Below are positions 11,147 to 25,477 of a stretch of 64,000 bases of DNA, piece after piece. Position 1 is the stretch's first letter. The number at the start of each line of letters is the position of its first letter. The notes under the pieces were generated by a model. That model ran no database searches, had not been told where the DNA came from, and worked only from the letters and a program-made list of their open reading frames with translations. The stretch comes from Diphasiastrum complanatum. Lineage: Eukaryota; Streptophyta; Lycopodiopsida; Lycopodiales; Lycopodiaceae. The stretch covers positions 42,432,927 to 42,496,926 of the forward strand of contig CM055101.1 of the NCBI GenBank assembly GCA_029204225.1, in the 5' to 3' direction. Made by a program: the position numbers and the translations under genes.

Positions 11147-13669
11147 GTGATTGTGGTTGTGTTGCTTAATAGTGTTCGTAACACTATAGCGGGGTTTGGT
11201 ATGATTATGAAGCTAGTCATTGGGTTTCTAGTTTGGATATTGCCATAGATTATACTAGAAGGTAACTTAAGTTCAAACCCATTCACCTCATAAGTAATCC
11301 ATCTCAAATATTCTTTTGAATGATATAAATGTTTTTCATTTACTAATTCTTGTATTCTCTCCAATCAAGCAAACTTAATTTGATTCAATCTTTGATGCAA
11401 TTGCCATGATTTATCTACGAAAGCTTGACTATCTTTTTCAATGGTTTTATCATGATAATGTATGTGGTTTTAGAAATATATAATATATATATAGCTCTAA
11501 TGGTGTTTTTCAACCACTTTGAGCGATAGCTTCTCCATGTTTTTCAATGGATTAGCAATAGCTGATTTATCATGCTAAGTATATTTGTTAAGCATTACAC
11601 ATCACTCAAACTGAGAAATTTATGACAAGATTCTTTTAAAAGTCATTTTTCTCAATCTTAGTGAATTCTACGAGTTTTAAGGATCAATTTACCTTTTTGG
11701 ATCATTTGGATCCGAGTTACGGATTAGAAGTTATAGCCATTTGAAAATCCTTAATAAGTTTAACTCTTGAAAAGCATATATAATATTCCATTATAAAAAA
11801 CAGAATCTAATTGTTTTTTATTTTCTGGAGTTTTTACAGCAGAAGGTAAATTTGTAATTCGTTAGACTATAAAAACATACCATTTACTGTATACTTTGGG
11901 TTATAGGTTCAATATGAGCACATGAATCCATTTTTTTTTTCAGATTCATAAAAAAAGACACTTAGTATTCATAATAACAAAAAAAAACCCAGTCTACATG
12001 CTTAACTAAATGATTAAACAGAAGAAAATACAGTAAAAAGGTAAATGATTTCACCTCAGATCCTTATGCTCTGACTTAAATTTCAAGGAGACTGTCCATA
12101 GGCTAAGGTCTTTTCTTCAATAGTTGGAGTCACTCTGCATTTTTTTTCAGTAGCCCACATACTTTACTGCCAGAGTGCCGATTCCATCAATATCTTTACC
12201 GGGTAGTCTCTCTCACACAACCCAGAAATAGGCGTGGGCTGGGTCGCGTGGATTCTCCACATTTATGCTTCAGACAGCAGCGATGGCCTTCAAAATTAGA
12301 TTCCTTAAAACTGTACAGGTCTTCCTCTCTTACACAGAATCAGCGATGGTCTTCCTTTCTGAATCGCGGCTGCTTCATGTCTGTTTACAGCTCTCATCAA
12401 CATATTCAGGCACAAACCCAGAATTAGACTACTGTTCTGCGCTTGAAGATCTTGTCTGTGGATCGATTTGTCAAAAAAAATACAGGGCTGCTACTACTTC
12501 TAGCAACAGAGCTTCAGCGTTTCTTGATCATTACCAGACTGCATTTGAATTTCAGACAAGAGTCATTGGGTATTCGTGTCATTGACATTGGTGAACATTC
12601 ATACTGGAAATCAGAGGGGTTGAATGCACTGTGATCACTTTCCTGACACACAGTTCTTGCATACATAACCTCTACACACTCCTTCCTTCTACACAGAATG
12701 AACCACCTCTCCTTTCCTCTTTCCCTGCCTTCTTCACGTGAGAGAGGAGGTGCCTCATAACTTAATTTTCACTAAAGGCCTATCTTGAACATTTTGGCCT
12801 CCAAAACCATTTTCCCAGTTTCGGGTTTTTGAAACTCCGATTTTTCCCCGGATGTCAAACTGTCTCATAGGTATCACCATTCCTTCCATTCTTGTCTGTG
12901 TTACCCGTGACTTCGTATTCAACACGAACCATCATAAAACTGGCAACTCAACATCGCGTACAAACCGACACTCAGTATAATCAACCGTCATCCCCACCAA
13001 GGGAAATCACCAAAATATCAATATTTCGAACTCGGAAAACTTGTCTGACATCAACCCAACAAGTTTGATTTGTAAGTCTGCACTGTACTTTGCCTCAACA
13101 ATTTTTTAACTGCCTTTTTCATTTCGCTTCTTTCAGTAACAAGATTTTTTTAAGTCACAAACTGCTCTTCACTGGAAACCGCAACTGATCGTCGTCGAAC
13201 CCTTAACCTTAGGACCTTTCCTTGAAACTTAAGTCAGTGCCTTAAAGGTACCTGGGCATCTTTTATTATTCATGATATAAAGTACATTTCATCATTACAA
13301 TATGGCAAAAAATTGCCATTTAATAAAACTACTTAGCAACTGTCGATATTATCATCCATCAAAGTCACTTATGAGTGTTGCTAAAAATAGCTTATTGCTA
13401 TTTAACAAACTTACTAGAAATAGTAACATAGTAAAAATAGGTTTAATTTGTCTGATATAACTGTCATTTGAAAATTGATTATGACATTTGAACATGCCAT
13501 AGAATTTCATAGCTACTCTTTAACATAGCCACATTCGTATATCAGTAAAAAGTGGCATAATAGCAGATTTTGCACATATGAGATACATCTAGCACATTTT
13601 CTTCTAGAAAATCAGCATCAATGATTGTAATTGCTGAAATTTTGAAATTTTGACCAGAAAAATGCACTA
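11147..13669. mobile_element. Unclassified 2.5 kb insertion in Copia RNase H, 5 bp target duplication
   Basis: The Copia RNase H frame breaks at ...YVAATSV and resumes at KEILWLR; between them lie 2523 bp flanked by CACTG (11142-11146 and 13670-13674). Removing the insert with one CACTG restores the frame, so it is a true insertion. The insert runs from GTGATTGTGG to ATGCACTA on the plus strand and lacks recognisable LTRs, terminal inverted repeats, a poly(A) tail or transposase. Its best open frame is a short minus-strand one (11122-11364, partly outside the insert) that I cannot identify. It may be a non-autonomous element. Host sequence carried in by another mechanism cannot be excluded. 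Confidence 0.7.
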
Positions 13670-14870
13670 CACTGACGTAGCTGCGACATATTCTGATTCC
13701 GTAGAGGATAATGAAATGCATTTCTGGCTATTCCACGAAATGGGTCCTCCTGCAAGAAAGCAAATGTAGCCAGAGGTGGATTTTCTGGTATCTACGTCTC
13801 TTGCCCAGTCTGAATCAGAATAGGTAATCAATGAGAGTACAGCTTCTGTATTTTCATTGTAACTCAAGGCATAGTGCTTTGAGGATTGAATGTACTTCAG
13901 AACTCTTTGTAGAGCTTTCCAGCATTGTAGGCCTGGATTGGACGTGAATTGTGAAAATGTGCTTACAACATATGCTAGATCAGGTCGTGTGCAAATCATA
14001 GAGTACATGAGATAACCTAAGATAGACTGATAACGGTAATTGTGCATTTCTTGCTAATCTGCCTTTGTTTTGGGGCACATGTCTTTGGATAGCTTGCATC
14101 CTGGATCCATAGGAGTGTCTATGGGCTTGCAATCCTCCATGTCGTATTTTCGAAGTATATTAAGTAGGTAGGATTGTTGGCTTATGGTGATCCTTTTGCT
14201 TACGCGATCTCTGTGAATCTCCATTCCAAGTAGTCAATGGACTGGACCTAAATCAGCCATCTCAAACTCTGATGAGAGTAAGATCTTAGTTTCTTGTAGC
14301 AACTGATTTGAATTGCTGATGATTAGGGAATCATCAACGTATAGTGCTATTATAACATAGCTTGGCCCCTTTGGTTTTAGATACACATTTGAATCTATAG
14401 TGTAGGAGGTAAAGTCATGTTGCAACAAGAAACGATTTATTCTATCATACCAGGCCCTTCGAGCTTGCCTCAGACCGTATAATGCCTTGTGCAATTTGCA
14501 TAGTAGATGTTCTTTGCCTTGAGGGATGTAACCTTCTGGTTGATAGATGTAGACATCTTCCTGTATGTATATGTGTAGGAATGTCGTCTGGACGTCCATT
14601 TGGAATATCCAGATCTTCTGCAGCAGATATAGCCAATAGAGTACGAATAGACTGATGTTTTACTATTGGACTGAAAGTCTCAGTGCAGTCTATCCCATAT
14701 ACTTGTTCAAAGCCTTTAACCACCAGTCTAGCTTTTCCTTTGGATATAGATCCATCTGGCTTAAGCTTTAGCTTGAAGATCCATTTAGAATCAATTGGCT
14801 TTACACCTGTAGGAGGAATGACAAGACTCCAGGTCTTGTTCTTCATTAGAGATTGATACTTGGCATCCAT
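13670..14870 (-). pseudogene. Copia reverse transcriptase and RNase H amino-terminal part
   Basis: Starting at 14870 the frame shows WIFKLKLKPDGS, ARLVVKGFEQVYGIDCTETF and SPIVK, then after a frameshift near 14600 DVQTTFLH, KALYGLRQARRAWYDRI and the catalytic YVDDSLIIS. The connection region (DTPMDPGCKLS) and RNase H (ARDVDTRKSTSGYICFLAG, SLSSTESEYVAAT) follow. Besides the frameshift, stops occur near 14234 and 14050. In an intact element these domains copy genomic RNA into DNA. Here they are inactive. Confidence 0.93.
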
Positions 14871-14983
14871 GACAACTTTTCATTTGTCTGCATCGGACAT
14901 TGACAGTGCTTCTACTACGGTGGCAGGTTCGTCATGACTGATGAAAGCCTGAGGGATGAAGCGGTCAAGCTACTGTCGTTGTC

Positions 14984-16118
14984 TCACAAATCTTCGAATT
15001 GTAGTGCTTGATCAGACGATTCTCCTTGGTGAATGACTGGGATTCTAGTATTTTGCGGTTGAACGATCGTGGGTCTAGGCCCATCGACGGTAAGTGGAGT
15101 CGTTGGGACGAACTTCGTTGCTTGAACAGTCGTAGGTCGTAGCCTATCACTGGAAGGTGGAGCTGCTATGGCAATCTTGTGTATTGGTTGCTTCAATTTG
15201 AAATCGTAATATTTGTCTTCAAGGAAGACATCATCACGACTGACCGAGATCTGGCCCGTAACCACATCGTAAACACGATATGCCTTGTGTGAAGTTGAAT
15301 CGTCGATGGAGATGCTTTTACAGCTTACTGGGTCCAGCTTCTTCCTCAGATCAGATGGCATTTGTGCATAGCAGAGACATCCGAAAACATGCAGGTGTTT
15401 CAAACTTGGTTTGTAACCGTAGTAGGCTTCAAACGGTGTCTTGGAATCAACCGCTTTAGTGCTAGAGTAATTGTGCAGATAGCAAGCCGTAGAGATAGCT
15501 TCCGCCCAAAAGGTTCGAGGCAAATGCAGATTTGTTGTCATGGATCATGCAACTTCCAACAACGTGCGGTTCTTTCGCTCTGCTACTCCGTTTTGTTGTG
15601 GAGTGTGGTGCACACCTCATGAAGATAGGTAGTCCTTCATCTCATTTGACAAGAACTCTCCCCCTGAATCAGACCATAGGGCCTCGACCCTCTAACCAGT
15701 TTGATTTTAAGCGTATTGCTTGAAGTCTTTGAAGAAACGAAATGCTTCTGACTTGTTCTTAATGAACATTACACTGAGAATCGGAGTAATCATCAATGAA
15801 TGTGATAAAATACAAAGCTTGACCTAATGGAGGTACGCTCATAGGACCACACAAGTCACTGTGTATCAGTGACAAGATGGACTTCGCCCTTTTGGCTTGT
15901 CCTCTGGGAAATCACGTTCTAGGTTGTTTCCCTAGTAGACAATTTTCACAGATAGTCTGATTAGCTGTGGTGATAGCAATTATATTCATGTTTTTGACCA
16001 TTTTATTGTGATGCATATACAAGATTGAACGCATATTTAAATAAACTAATCTTTGATGCCATAAATTTGCATCTGAAGAACTCACAGAAAGTGCAACATC
16101 GTGACTCAGTATGTACAA
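14984..16118 (-). pseudogene. Copia integrase
   Basis: Recognisable segments are the GAG-pre-integrase zinc region (LWHQRLVYLNMRSI ... CENCLLGKQ, 16118-15912), a decayed catalytic core around 15560-15900 (HHTPQQNGVAERKNRTLLE in a shifted frame) and the carboxy-terminal part (15541-14984: FGCLCYAQMPSDLRKKLD, KAYRVYD, ISVSRDDVFLE). The GVAERKNRTLLE motif carries the last catalytic glutamate. Frameshifts and stops separate the segments. Confidence 0.9.
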
Positions 16119-16358
16119 ATTTCATTCTCTGTAAGCATAGAGGATTTCCTTTGAATTTTTATCTAAAATAGTACATTGGTTGGCAATGAACAAAGCTCTA
16201 TAGCCCTGATCTGTGATCTTGCTAATAGATAAAATGTTCTTTGTTAATTTGGGTACATAAAGTACTCCATTAGGCTGCCTAGTGATGCCATCAGAGAACT
16301 GTAGTTGAATAGACCCTTGGCCTTCAACTTGGTGTGAACTAGAGTCACCAAAGAAAAT

Positions 16359-17357
16359 TTACTTTGATTCTGTAGCTGTGAGTGTAGAGAAGAGGTCCTT
16401 GCATGGCGTCATGTGCTGAGAAGCACCTAAATCGAGATACCAATGATGGGCATCTCTACTGGATTGATCTTGTACCATCAACGCCTTCTCTTCATCTTGA
16501 GATCCTTCAGTGACTGTGTCAGGGCTGCCTTCTTGGTGCTGCTGCATCTTCTTCTTTGCTTCATTGTGTTTGAGGATGCGACAGTCCTTGATGTCGTGGT
16601 TGGTTCTTTTGCAATATCTGCAAAATAACTTGGTCTTGGATGACGAGTGACTATACTGTTGCTGTTGTTGTGGTTGTGATGTCGTTGGTTGTTCCGCCTT
16701 TGTCTTCTTATCCTTGAAGCCTTTCTTCTTCTTGGATTGCTGCTTGTTTGAATAGAGTGCCATGGATTTGGTACTCATAGATGTGGACAACCTTTTCCTC
16801 CTGACTTCTTCCTGCAACAAGCTTGTTGTCAATTTTTGGAAAGACAACGCAGGGGTATTGCTCAGAAGCAGCACTAAATTATCGTAGGAGGATGGAAGAC
16901 TAGCAAAAAGAGACATGGTAGAGTCTTCTTCTGATATAGGGGAACCTATTGCAGCCAGTTGGTTCATCAATTGTTTGAACTCATTCAAATGGTCATTGAC
17001 TAAGGTGCTTTCACTCATTCTAAGCGTTAGTACCTTCTTCCTCAAGAAGAGACGAGTCGAGACATCTGAGGTCTCGTAGATGCTGGTGAGTGTATCCCAT
17101 GCTTCTTTGGAAGTAGTACAATTGGATACATGAGCAATTTGAGTGTCTTTAAGATTTAGAGATACAATGGCAAGAGCCTTGCCATCCTTGGTTGCCCAAG
17201 CTGGGAGCTATTCGGGTTCTGCCGATCTGACTATAGAACCGTTAACGTATCCCCATAACTCCTTTTCAGTCAGGATCATCCTCATTTTGAACTTCCACAT
17301 GTGGAAGTCATCTCCGTTGAATTTATTGATCAAACGGATCTCTGAGGTACCTTCCAT
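16359..17357 (-). pseudogene. Copia gag and protease
   Basis: The likely start ATG is at 17357 (MEGTSEIRLINKFNGDDFHM). A DUF4219/UBN2-type capsid follows, interrupted by one TAG near 17210, and continues to a zinc knuckle CRYCKRTNHDIKDC (CX2CX4HX4C). The protease region reads WYLDLGASQHMTPC: the usual D-S-G-A triad is D-L-G-A, so the protease would probably be inactive. Glutamine- and lysine-rich linkers lie before the knuckle. Confidence 0.92.
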
Positions 17358-17430
17358 AGTGATCAAAATTATACACAAACAATTCAGAATAGCTTTTGAA
17401 AAAAGATCCTAGTCTCTAGTAATCCACTGA

Positions 17431-17450
17431 ACCAAGGATCTGATACCACT
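17431..17450 (-). promoter_or_regulatory. Primer-binding site (tRNA-Met type)
   Basis: On the minus strand AGTGGTATCAGATCCTTGG follows the inner end of the 5' LTR. TGGTATCAGA is complementary to the 3' end of plant initiator tRNA-Met, the usual Copia primer. Confidence 0.85.
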
Positions 17451-17452
17451 TA

Positions 17453-18809
<1,357 letters not shown>

Positions 18810-19838
18810 GACTGATTCATAGAGATAGAATTTTGAGAGTAGAAGGAGGGCGAAGAGATGAATAGGAGAAGATTAGAATTCCAACAACATGATGAATGTG
18901 CACTTAACCCAATCTGACGTTCTTTTAAATTGGATGCTATTGATTTTCATAAATAATTTTTTTCAACTCAAAAGCAGAAGTAAGCACATCCACATCATGG
19001 CAACTAAGATCATTAATTATTGGCTAATTTATTTTTTTCTGATTGTAACATTTCTAACTCACACCTTCCAAAGAAAGCATTTATTCAAGTGATACACCAC
19101 CAATTTTTTTCATGTCGTTGCTTTGAATGAAGCCAAGCACTTTAGCAATCCAAAAACGATGATTCTCACTATCATTGGAAGCTAAAAGTGCAATGAGGAT
19201 CCCAACATTACTCTCACTGAGATTGTTAGACCACTTACTCTTGGCAACTTCTACATTTTGATAAGTTTTTGTGGAACCTAAATAAATTTCTCATTCTTCA
19301 CCTTGCACAAGGTGTAAAAGTTTAGTACTTTCTGAAATAGTAGAGGATTCAATATTCGTTATTGGAATAGTTGTTCATCAAATTCTTCAAATGAGTTTGC
19401 ATCACCAAGTTAAACAAACTTTATTTCTACTCTTTTAAAAAATTTTCAACAATGTCAATGAAACTTCACAAAAAATTAGTATGCTACTTAAGCAGTTGTT
19501 TCCAAAAGTTTGATGTTGCAAACGAACCAAACAGAACTAGCTTTCTCTATGATTCTTTTGTCCTTTTAAGGTGAACTTTAAATGACATAATGATGTAAGT
19601 GTAATTTGAAAAGAAGACACTCTGTTAAAAACAAACTTCTTCAAATGATTACCACGACACATAGTTTGAAAATTACTTTCCTCACAATAGTGTTACGCCA
19701 TCACCATAATTTCCAATTTTCAACCAGTGGTGAGAACTAGCATCAATAATTTGTGCCAACCAATGTTTCCATGTAACCTAAAGTATCATAGTAATGCATT
19801 GGTCTAGGGGTATACAACTCCCCAACAATAGTTTGGGG
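18810..19838. other. Intergenic DNA, no feature recognised
   Basis: AT-rich DNA between the Copia element and the next LTR relic. The only frames are short and have no recognisable motif. Confidence 0.5.
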
Positions 19839-20890
19839 TGTTGAAAGTATAGTACAAAGGACCGTAAATGAACCTACCTACATAAGGCTCCAAGAGTGAT
19901 TGATTGATTGACACACCTATCCAATGCAAAACTAGTCACCAAATCTTTGATCTAGATTAGCCTAAGATCTTACAACCAAGAGCAATCAAATAGAATGATC
20001 AAATATGGAAACCCAACCCCACACACGTGTGGTATAGCCTCTAGTATGGCCTAATATCAGATAATTATAGTAATCAAGTTTTTATTGCAATACAAACACA
20101 AAAACACAAGACAAACAGTGAAGAAGCTCAAGATTACCAATTTGGTCTAAAAAATTGTTAGGCTTTACTATGAGAGATGGATTGTATATACAAAAGGCTC
20201 TTCCCCATCTCGAGTTACGTGAAAATCCGGCATGTAATAAGGAAGATGATTGACCATTTTTGCCCTAATTTGTCAATCTTACCTAACCCTAGACTTTTGC
20301 CAAGTTGGTGGCTAGGTTGGTTATCCACCTCCATGATTCAAGGAATTTGGTCCTATAATTTAAAAATTATGACCAAACAAGCCTAACTAACCGTATGAAT
20401 GATATCTAAACTACTAGGGTAGCCTACGCACGCCGCAACATGGACTCACATGTGTGGGACCCACATATGTACAATCTACATGGTTTTGATCAAGCTACAT
20501 TTGCAAATTTTTGGCTATTTCTCACACTCCTCAAATTTAGCTTGATCTATCTACAACTCTCTTTGCTTGATGAATGAATACTTTAGAAGTGTCTAAAAAA
20601 TCCAGCTACAAACAAGGAACTTTTGAGACTCCAAGAGAATGATGCCCATGAAGGATCTTTCACCACCTCTTAAAGGATCCCTTACATGATGTTCCATTAT
20701 TGTGTCTATATACATGTAGCACACTTCAAAGCTAAACAACATGCCAAGCTATAAATTCCAAGCCTTTTTGTGCACTTGATGATATGTCTCTTAAGCTATT
20801 AAGTGCATAAAAAATGTTGCTAAATCCAACTTGCCTTCCTTGATTCATATGGGTGAGCATTGATGACTCCATATTTGTGATGCCATGAAT
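19839..20890 (-). mobile_element. LTR and partial internal region of the 41.5 kb Copia family
   Basis: 19839-20526 (688 bp) is an LTR, TGTTGAAAG...TTTCTCACA on the plus strand, homologous to the LTR at 41510-42210. The following polypurine tract (minus strand TTTGAGGAG) and some 360 bp of internal DNA match 42211-42500. No gag, protease or second LTR remains. It is a truncated, older copy of the same non-autonomous family. Confidence 0.85.
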
Positions 20891-22648
20891 TTGCTAAATA
20901 TCAAATATCAACCTAAATATGGCATGATATACTCGAATATGAAGATATGAGCTGGATAAATATAAATAATGAAGAGGCCTATACATTTTTCGAGAATATA
21001 ACTCCTAGAGACTTGCCTTGTATTTAAGGACAAGACCTCTAGATGTGAAACGTTGCCTTGAATAGACTTTACTAGGTCATCGCGAAACAACTAAATATGA
21101 ATCTACATAATAAACTAGAGTAATTCAACTCTTCGTTAAATATACCTCTCATGGTATAATTGAACATACTAGACCTTTTTATGGGAGCAACGCACCTGTA
21201 GTCTTTAGAAGTGTGTTTGTTCGCTTCGTAAAATATATATTGACCACACGCTTCAGTCTCAATCATCGAGATACAAAGAGTTCATGTATTTGTAAGAGAT
21301 TGAAGAAGTGAATAGAGTGTTGAGAATTATTCTCTCTTAACTCTATTCTGGCGCACTGTTAAGTGTGAGTGATCTTGAGTCTACTAGACCAAAACCTTCT
21401 TCTTCTAACACATGAATGTGGTGTACGAAATGTGAAACTTTTGGACATTCTAAGAAAGACTGCACAACTGTGAATGTAAAGTATATCGAAAATCCTACCC
21501 AGGAGGTACTCTTCATTTTTCAGAATGATGCAACTACTAATTATGTTTAGGGTACTGTAGCATTTGCCCACCAGGATAGACCAAAGTTTGCACCAAAAAT
21601 ACACAATCCTCCAGAATTTGTTGGACCAGTGATGAAGTCACAAACCACAACTAAACCAGTGTCGAGCAATTGTTATAACTGTGGAGAGCCAGGACATTTT
21701 TCACCTGACTGTCCTCAGCCATGAAAGCCGATTGGATATTTACCACTATGTTCGAACTGTAGGAAGCCTGGCCATAAGTATCCTGAGTGCCCTCAGCCGC
21801 AGAAGCCGTGACCAAAGTACCAGTATGTAGTTGTTGCAGACTTGAAAGCAAAAGCTTCGGCTGAAATTGATGTTACCATTGCTGGATGCTTAGATTTTGG
21901 TTCAAGCGTGGACATATAATAACAGAAGACACAGCTCATGCTTTGGGGCTGACTGACATTCGGCCAACACAGCGAAATATCAAGTTAGCATATTTGACTC
22001 GATGAAAGCCTGTTGGAGAATTGAAGGATGTCACTATTTACATTCAAGACAAGCCTTTTACAGTGAATTTTATAGTTATCAAACCACTTGGTTTGCCATT
22101 TTATTCTGTACTAATTGGAACGGCCATGGCTTTATCAATCAAATGCAAGTGTTCACTAGAAGTCCAGAGAATTGAGATTTCAAATTGGTGAGACCAATAA
22201 TCGAGGTAAGCCAGCAAAACAAATAATCACCTGGAGTCGTGACAAATACAAAGGTGAAACTCCTTTGTCTGACACCAGTTTTATCTCAGAAGATTCTTCT
22301 TATGCACTAAATATTTTTTCCAATGCATCTGACATTGAAGTGCAATATTTCGAATGCTATGAGAATAATGACAAAGAAGAATTTTTTAAAGTCTGCAACA
22401 CTGAAGCAGATGTTTTGAATAAAGAAATAAAAGTTGCAGACACGAATTCTGAAGAGTCTGATGAAGATTCAAATGACGAATTTGATGAAACCGAACAAGA
22501 ATTTGGTAATAAGAACCAGGCTGACGACAAGAATATATCTATGGAGTCAACCATGAGTGAAATTCATGGCCATACTAAGGCCAGTATGACATAAGGTATC
22601 ATTCTACCAGATTCTATTGAACTAATTGAACTTGCACCTGGCAGATTT

Positions 22649-23119
22649 GTGCATGTCTCCAGAAGGACAATAAGAATATACTATGCAAGTCGACAGCTAA
22701 GTGCCTCAGAGAAGAATTATTCGGCCACAAAAAGGGAAACACTCGGAATGATGTCTACTAAGAAATTTCGGCATTATTTGTTGGGATATGCTTTTATTTT
22801 CCATGTTGATCACTATGCTCTAAGGCATCTCATGAATAAACCAGATTTATCAGGACAAATTGCTCGATGGGTTCTACTTCTGCAAGAATTCACTTATCAA
22901 GTAGAACTTCGCCAAGGAAAATATCATACGAATGTTGATTATCTATTGCGACTCAGCACAGAAAAAGTTGAAAAACCAATTAATGATGATTTTCCAGACA
23001 AAAATTTATTCGAAATTTCATTTACGAATTCGTTATATTCTGATATCATTACCTATCTTAAAGGATCAGATATATCCGGATGGATATCATTTGGAGAAAA
23101 AGACAGTTTTTCAATATAA
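22649..23119 (+). pseudogene. Gypsy RNase H domain
   Basis: The frame contains YYASRQLSASEKNYSATKRE, RHYLLGYAFIFHVDHYALR and GQIARWVLLLQEFTYQVELR, the standard plant Gypsy RNase H block. The first catalytic strand that normally precedes it is absent, in line with the deletion that removed RT. The frame shifts near 23090, where the linker to integrase continues as KIAPYTIINNVLYKLGADHQ. Confidence 0.9.
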
Positions 23120-23239
23120 GATAGCACCTTATACTATTATTAACAATGTCCTATACAAGCTTGGTGCTGATCATCAACTAAGAAGATGTCTCAAAACCGA
23201 AGATATTAAAAAGGCTGTACAAAGGCTTACATTCAGAGG

Positions 23240-24278
23240 ATGCTGGCGGAGACTATGCTTTAAAGAACATTGTTAGTAAAATATCGACTGCCAAGTACTA
23301 GTGGCCAATTATGTTCAAGGATGTATCCAATTATATATGATCATGTGATCCATGCCAGAGATCTGGAAAGCCAACAAAAGCAATGAATTGGTCGTTGACA
23401 CCAATCTTGTCTCTTGCACCATTTAAAAATGGAGGATTGACTTTGTTGATCCAATCAAGCGCGTGACTAGACACACTAAGTGTCATTATATTTTGGTTGC
23501 GACAGATTATGACACGAAGAACGTAGAAGCAGAAGCGACGAAATGAAACGATGCGAAAACTGTCGCAGCGTTCTTATTCAAATCTATAATCACGATATAT
23601 GGTTGTCCTCTTGAATTAGTTAGTGACCGTGGTACACATTTTTTAAATGACACAATACAGCTGCTGACAACGTATTTTCTGATTAAACACAGAAAGACAA
23701 CCCCTTATAATCCAAAAGCAAACGGGTTGACTGAGAGAGCAAATGGAATACTTTGCAAGATCTTGAATAAGATTACTATTGCACATGCGACTGATTGGGA
23801 TCAGAAATTACCTTCAGTTCTCTGGGCTTATCGAAACACAGAGAAGATCATGACGAAGCAAACACCATATTTTCTCACTTATGGTATGCATCCTATTTTA
23901 CCTATTGAATTCGAGGTGCCAACTATTCATATACAAGCTCAACGAACAGATGCAGAATGTATTAACGAAAGGTTGACGACTATTGAAGAACTATCTGAAG
24001 CTCGTTCAAATTCACAAAAACTAATGGAGGAAATCCAGGAACAACGGAAGAAATAGTATGATAGTCGTATCAGGAAAAGTGACTTTAAAGCTGATGACTT
24101 TGTGCTGATCTATGATAGTCGACATCATAAGTTTCCTAGAAAACTTCATATGAGATGGCTCAGATCTTTTAAAGTTATAGAGGTGTTCGAGAATGGTTCT
24201 GTTCAACTCCAATCACTTAACGACAAACTATTACCGACTCAAATTAATGGGTCCAAACTCAAGAAATATTATCTTTGA
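23240..24278 (+). pseudogene. Gypsy integrase
   Basis: The zinc-finger part (SCDPCQRSGKPT, about 23340) is followed by the core in broken frames: LVATDYDTKNVEAEA, GCPLELVSDRGTHFLND with the catalytic Asp, and NPKANGLTERANGILCKILN with the catalytic Glu. The last part is open at 23727-24056 (YGMHPILPIEFEVPT) up to a TAG, then KADDFVLIYDSRHHKFPRKL to the end. Close homology to the minus-strand copy at 28432-29100 shows they are one family. Confidence 0.92.
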
Positions 24279-24284
24279 CCAATT

Positions 24285-24710
24285 TTTTTTCTTGAATCTT
24301 TCTGGAATTTTTCACAAATTTTTTAGTATCTTTCTCCAATTTTTCGTGCATTTTTTTACCACTTTATAGCATTCTTTTTCTAGAATCTTTCGACCATCCT
24401 TTCGAGAATTTTCTAGCATCTTTTTTCAATTTTTCGAGAATTTTTCTAGTATATTTTTATTTCCGAGAATATTTCGACAAATTTTCTAGCATTTTACTAA
24501 AAAACTTTTCGAGAACTTTTCAATAATTTTTCTATCTATCTAGAATCTTTCGAAAATCTTTTCGAGAATTTTTCTAGCCTGTATTCTAAAATATTTGAGA
24601 ATCTTTCCAAAATCTTTTGAGAACTTTTTCTGGAGCCATTCTAGAACTTTTTGAAAATCTTTCTAGCATATTTTCGAAAATGTTTTGAAAATCTCTCGAT
24701 CGACTTTTTG
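24285..24710. repeat. Degenerate T-rich repeat (TTTCTAGAATCTTTCGA type)
   Basis: Around fifteen imperfect variants of a short motif, such as TTTCTAGAATCTTTCGAGAA and TTTTCGAGAATTTTTCTAGC, follow each other with a loose spacing of about 25-35 bp. It begins right behind the Gypsy integrase. A related degenerate motif on the other strand makes up 53340-54180. Confidence 0.7.
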
Positions 24711-24837
24711 TATCCATCTATTAAATATGATGGCCACGTGGTCATCATTATTCACATGTGTTTACACCTACACATTTAAATGGATTTTCTTTATTATTTT
24801 CTTTTTACAAACGGTCTTACCACCATTAAGACTATTC

Positions 24838-25477
24838 TGTCAAATCATATTATTGTCGCGAATGTGTCGCGAACCTGATTCTTTTCGCGTTCGTTTGGTC
24901 TTTTTTTTGTGGAAGTTTTCAGGATCCTAAGCAAGCGACTACAGATCATAGAACATAAAAGATTCGAGCAATCAAGACGACGAAAACAATGAGATGGAGA
25001 GGAGAGCAATTGTATTATCTGTTTTTGAGATTCGAGTGAGTTGGTCAGTGTCTCGCTCGTTGGTGGCTTCAACTCAATCCTTGTGTTCTGCTCGTTTGCA
25101 GACTTTCATGCACAACTATTCTCAGTATTTTTCGTCTCTCTATCTTCTATATTGTATTGATCAAAAACTGTGTATATATCTCCACTGTGTGGAGTTTACA
25201 AGACAGCTAAACAAAGAATTACAAGACAAGTCAATGCTAATCAACTAGTTAGTTATTCTCTGTTATCGCTAACTCTTTCAGCTGAGCGTGAAGTACAGTA
25301 GACCACGCTCGTCGAGCTGCCAGTTGGCAACACGAATTGTTTTCTTTCGTCTTCGTCTCGTTTTGTTTCGTGTCTTTCAGTCTTCGAGGTCGCCCTTCGC
25401 CCTTCGCCCTTCGCCCTTTGCTTCGTTTCACTTCGTCACCTTCGCGACAAAGTTACAAGAGTTCACAATTTTTGACA
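24838..25477 (-). repeat. 3' LTR of a second Copia element
   Basis: The 640 bp segment has perfect short inverted ends (TGTCAAA...TTTGACA) and is preceded on the minus strand by the polypurine tract CAAGAGGGAG (about 25478-25489). The Copia RNase H frame runs straight into it. No second LTR is in the window. A small array of CTTCGCC units lies at about 25384-25420. Confidence 0.88.

Larger units (their letters stand above)
21405..24278 (+). mobile_element. Ty3/Gypsy retrotransposon relic, RT deleted
   Basis: No LTR is seen at either end. In order on the plus strand: three CCHC knuckles (CTKCETFGHSKKDC at about 21425, CYNCGEPGHFSPDC at about 21671, CSNCRKPGHKYPEC at about 21750), a retropepsin-like region (LDFGSSVDI, about 21886), an acidic linker (22172-22594), RNase H (22649-23119) and integrase (23240-24056) with a carboxy-terminal segment to 24278 (KADDFVLIYDSR). 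The RT palm is missing: the linker runs directly into RNase H. Integrase follows RNase H, which is the Gypsy order. Many stops and frameshifts make it inactive. Confidence 0.9.

Noticed and set aside
11122-11364. Minus-strand ORF across the insertion border as a separate gene
   Set aside because: Part of it is the Copia RNase H start (KEIL side) and part the insert; the composite frame is accidental and no motif is recognised.
21405-24278. Endogenous pararetrovirus or retrovirus
   Set aside because: No movement, coat or envelope-like protein is present and integrase follows RNase H; an ordinary Gypsy retrotransposon explains it.
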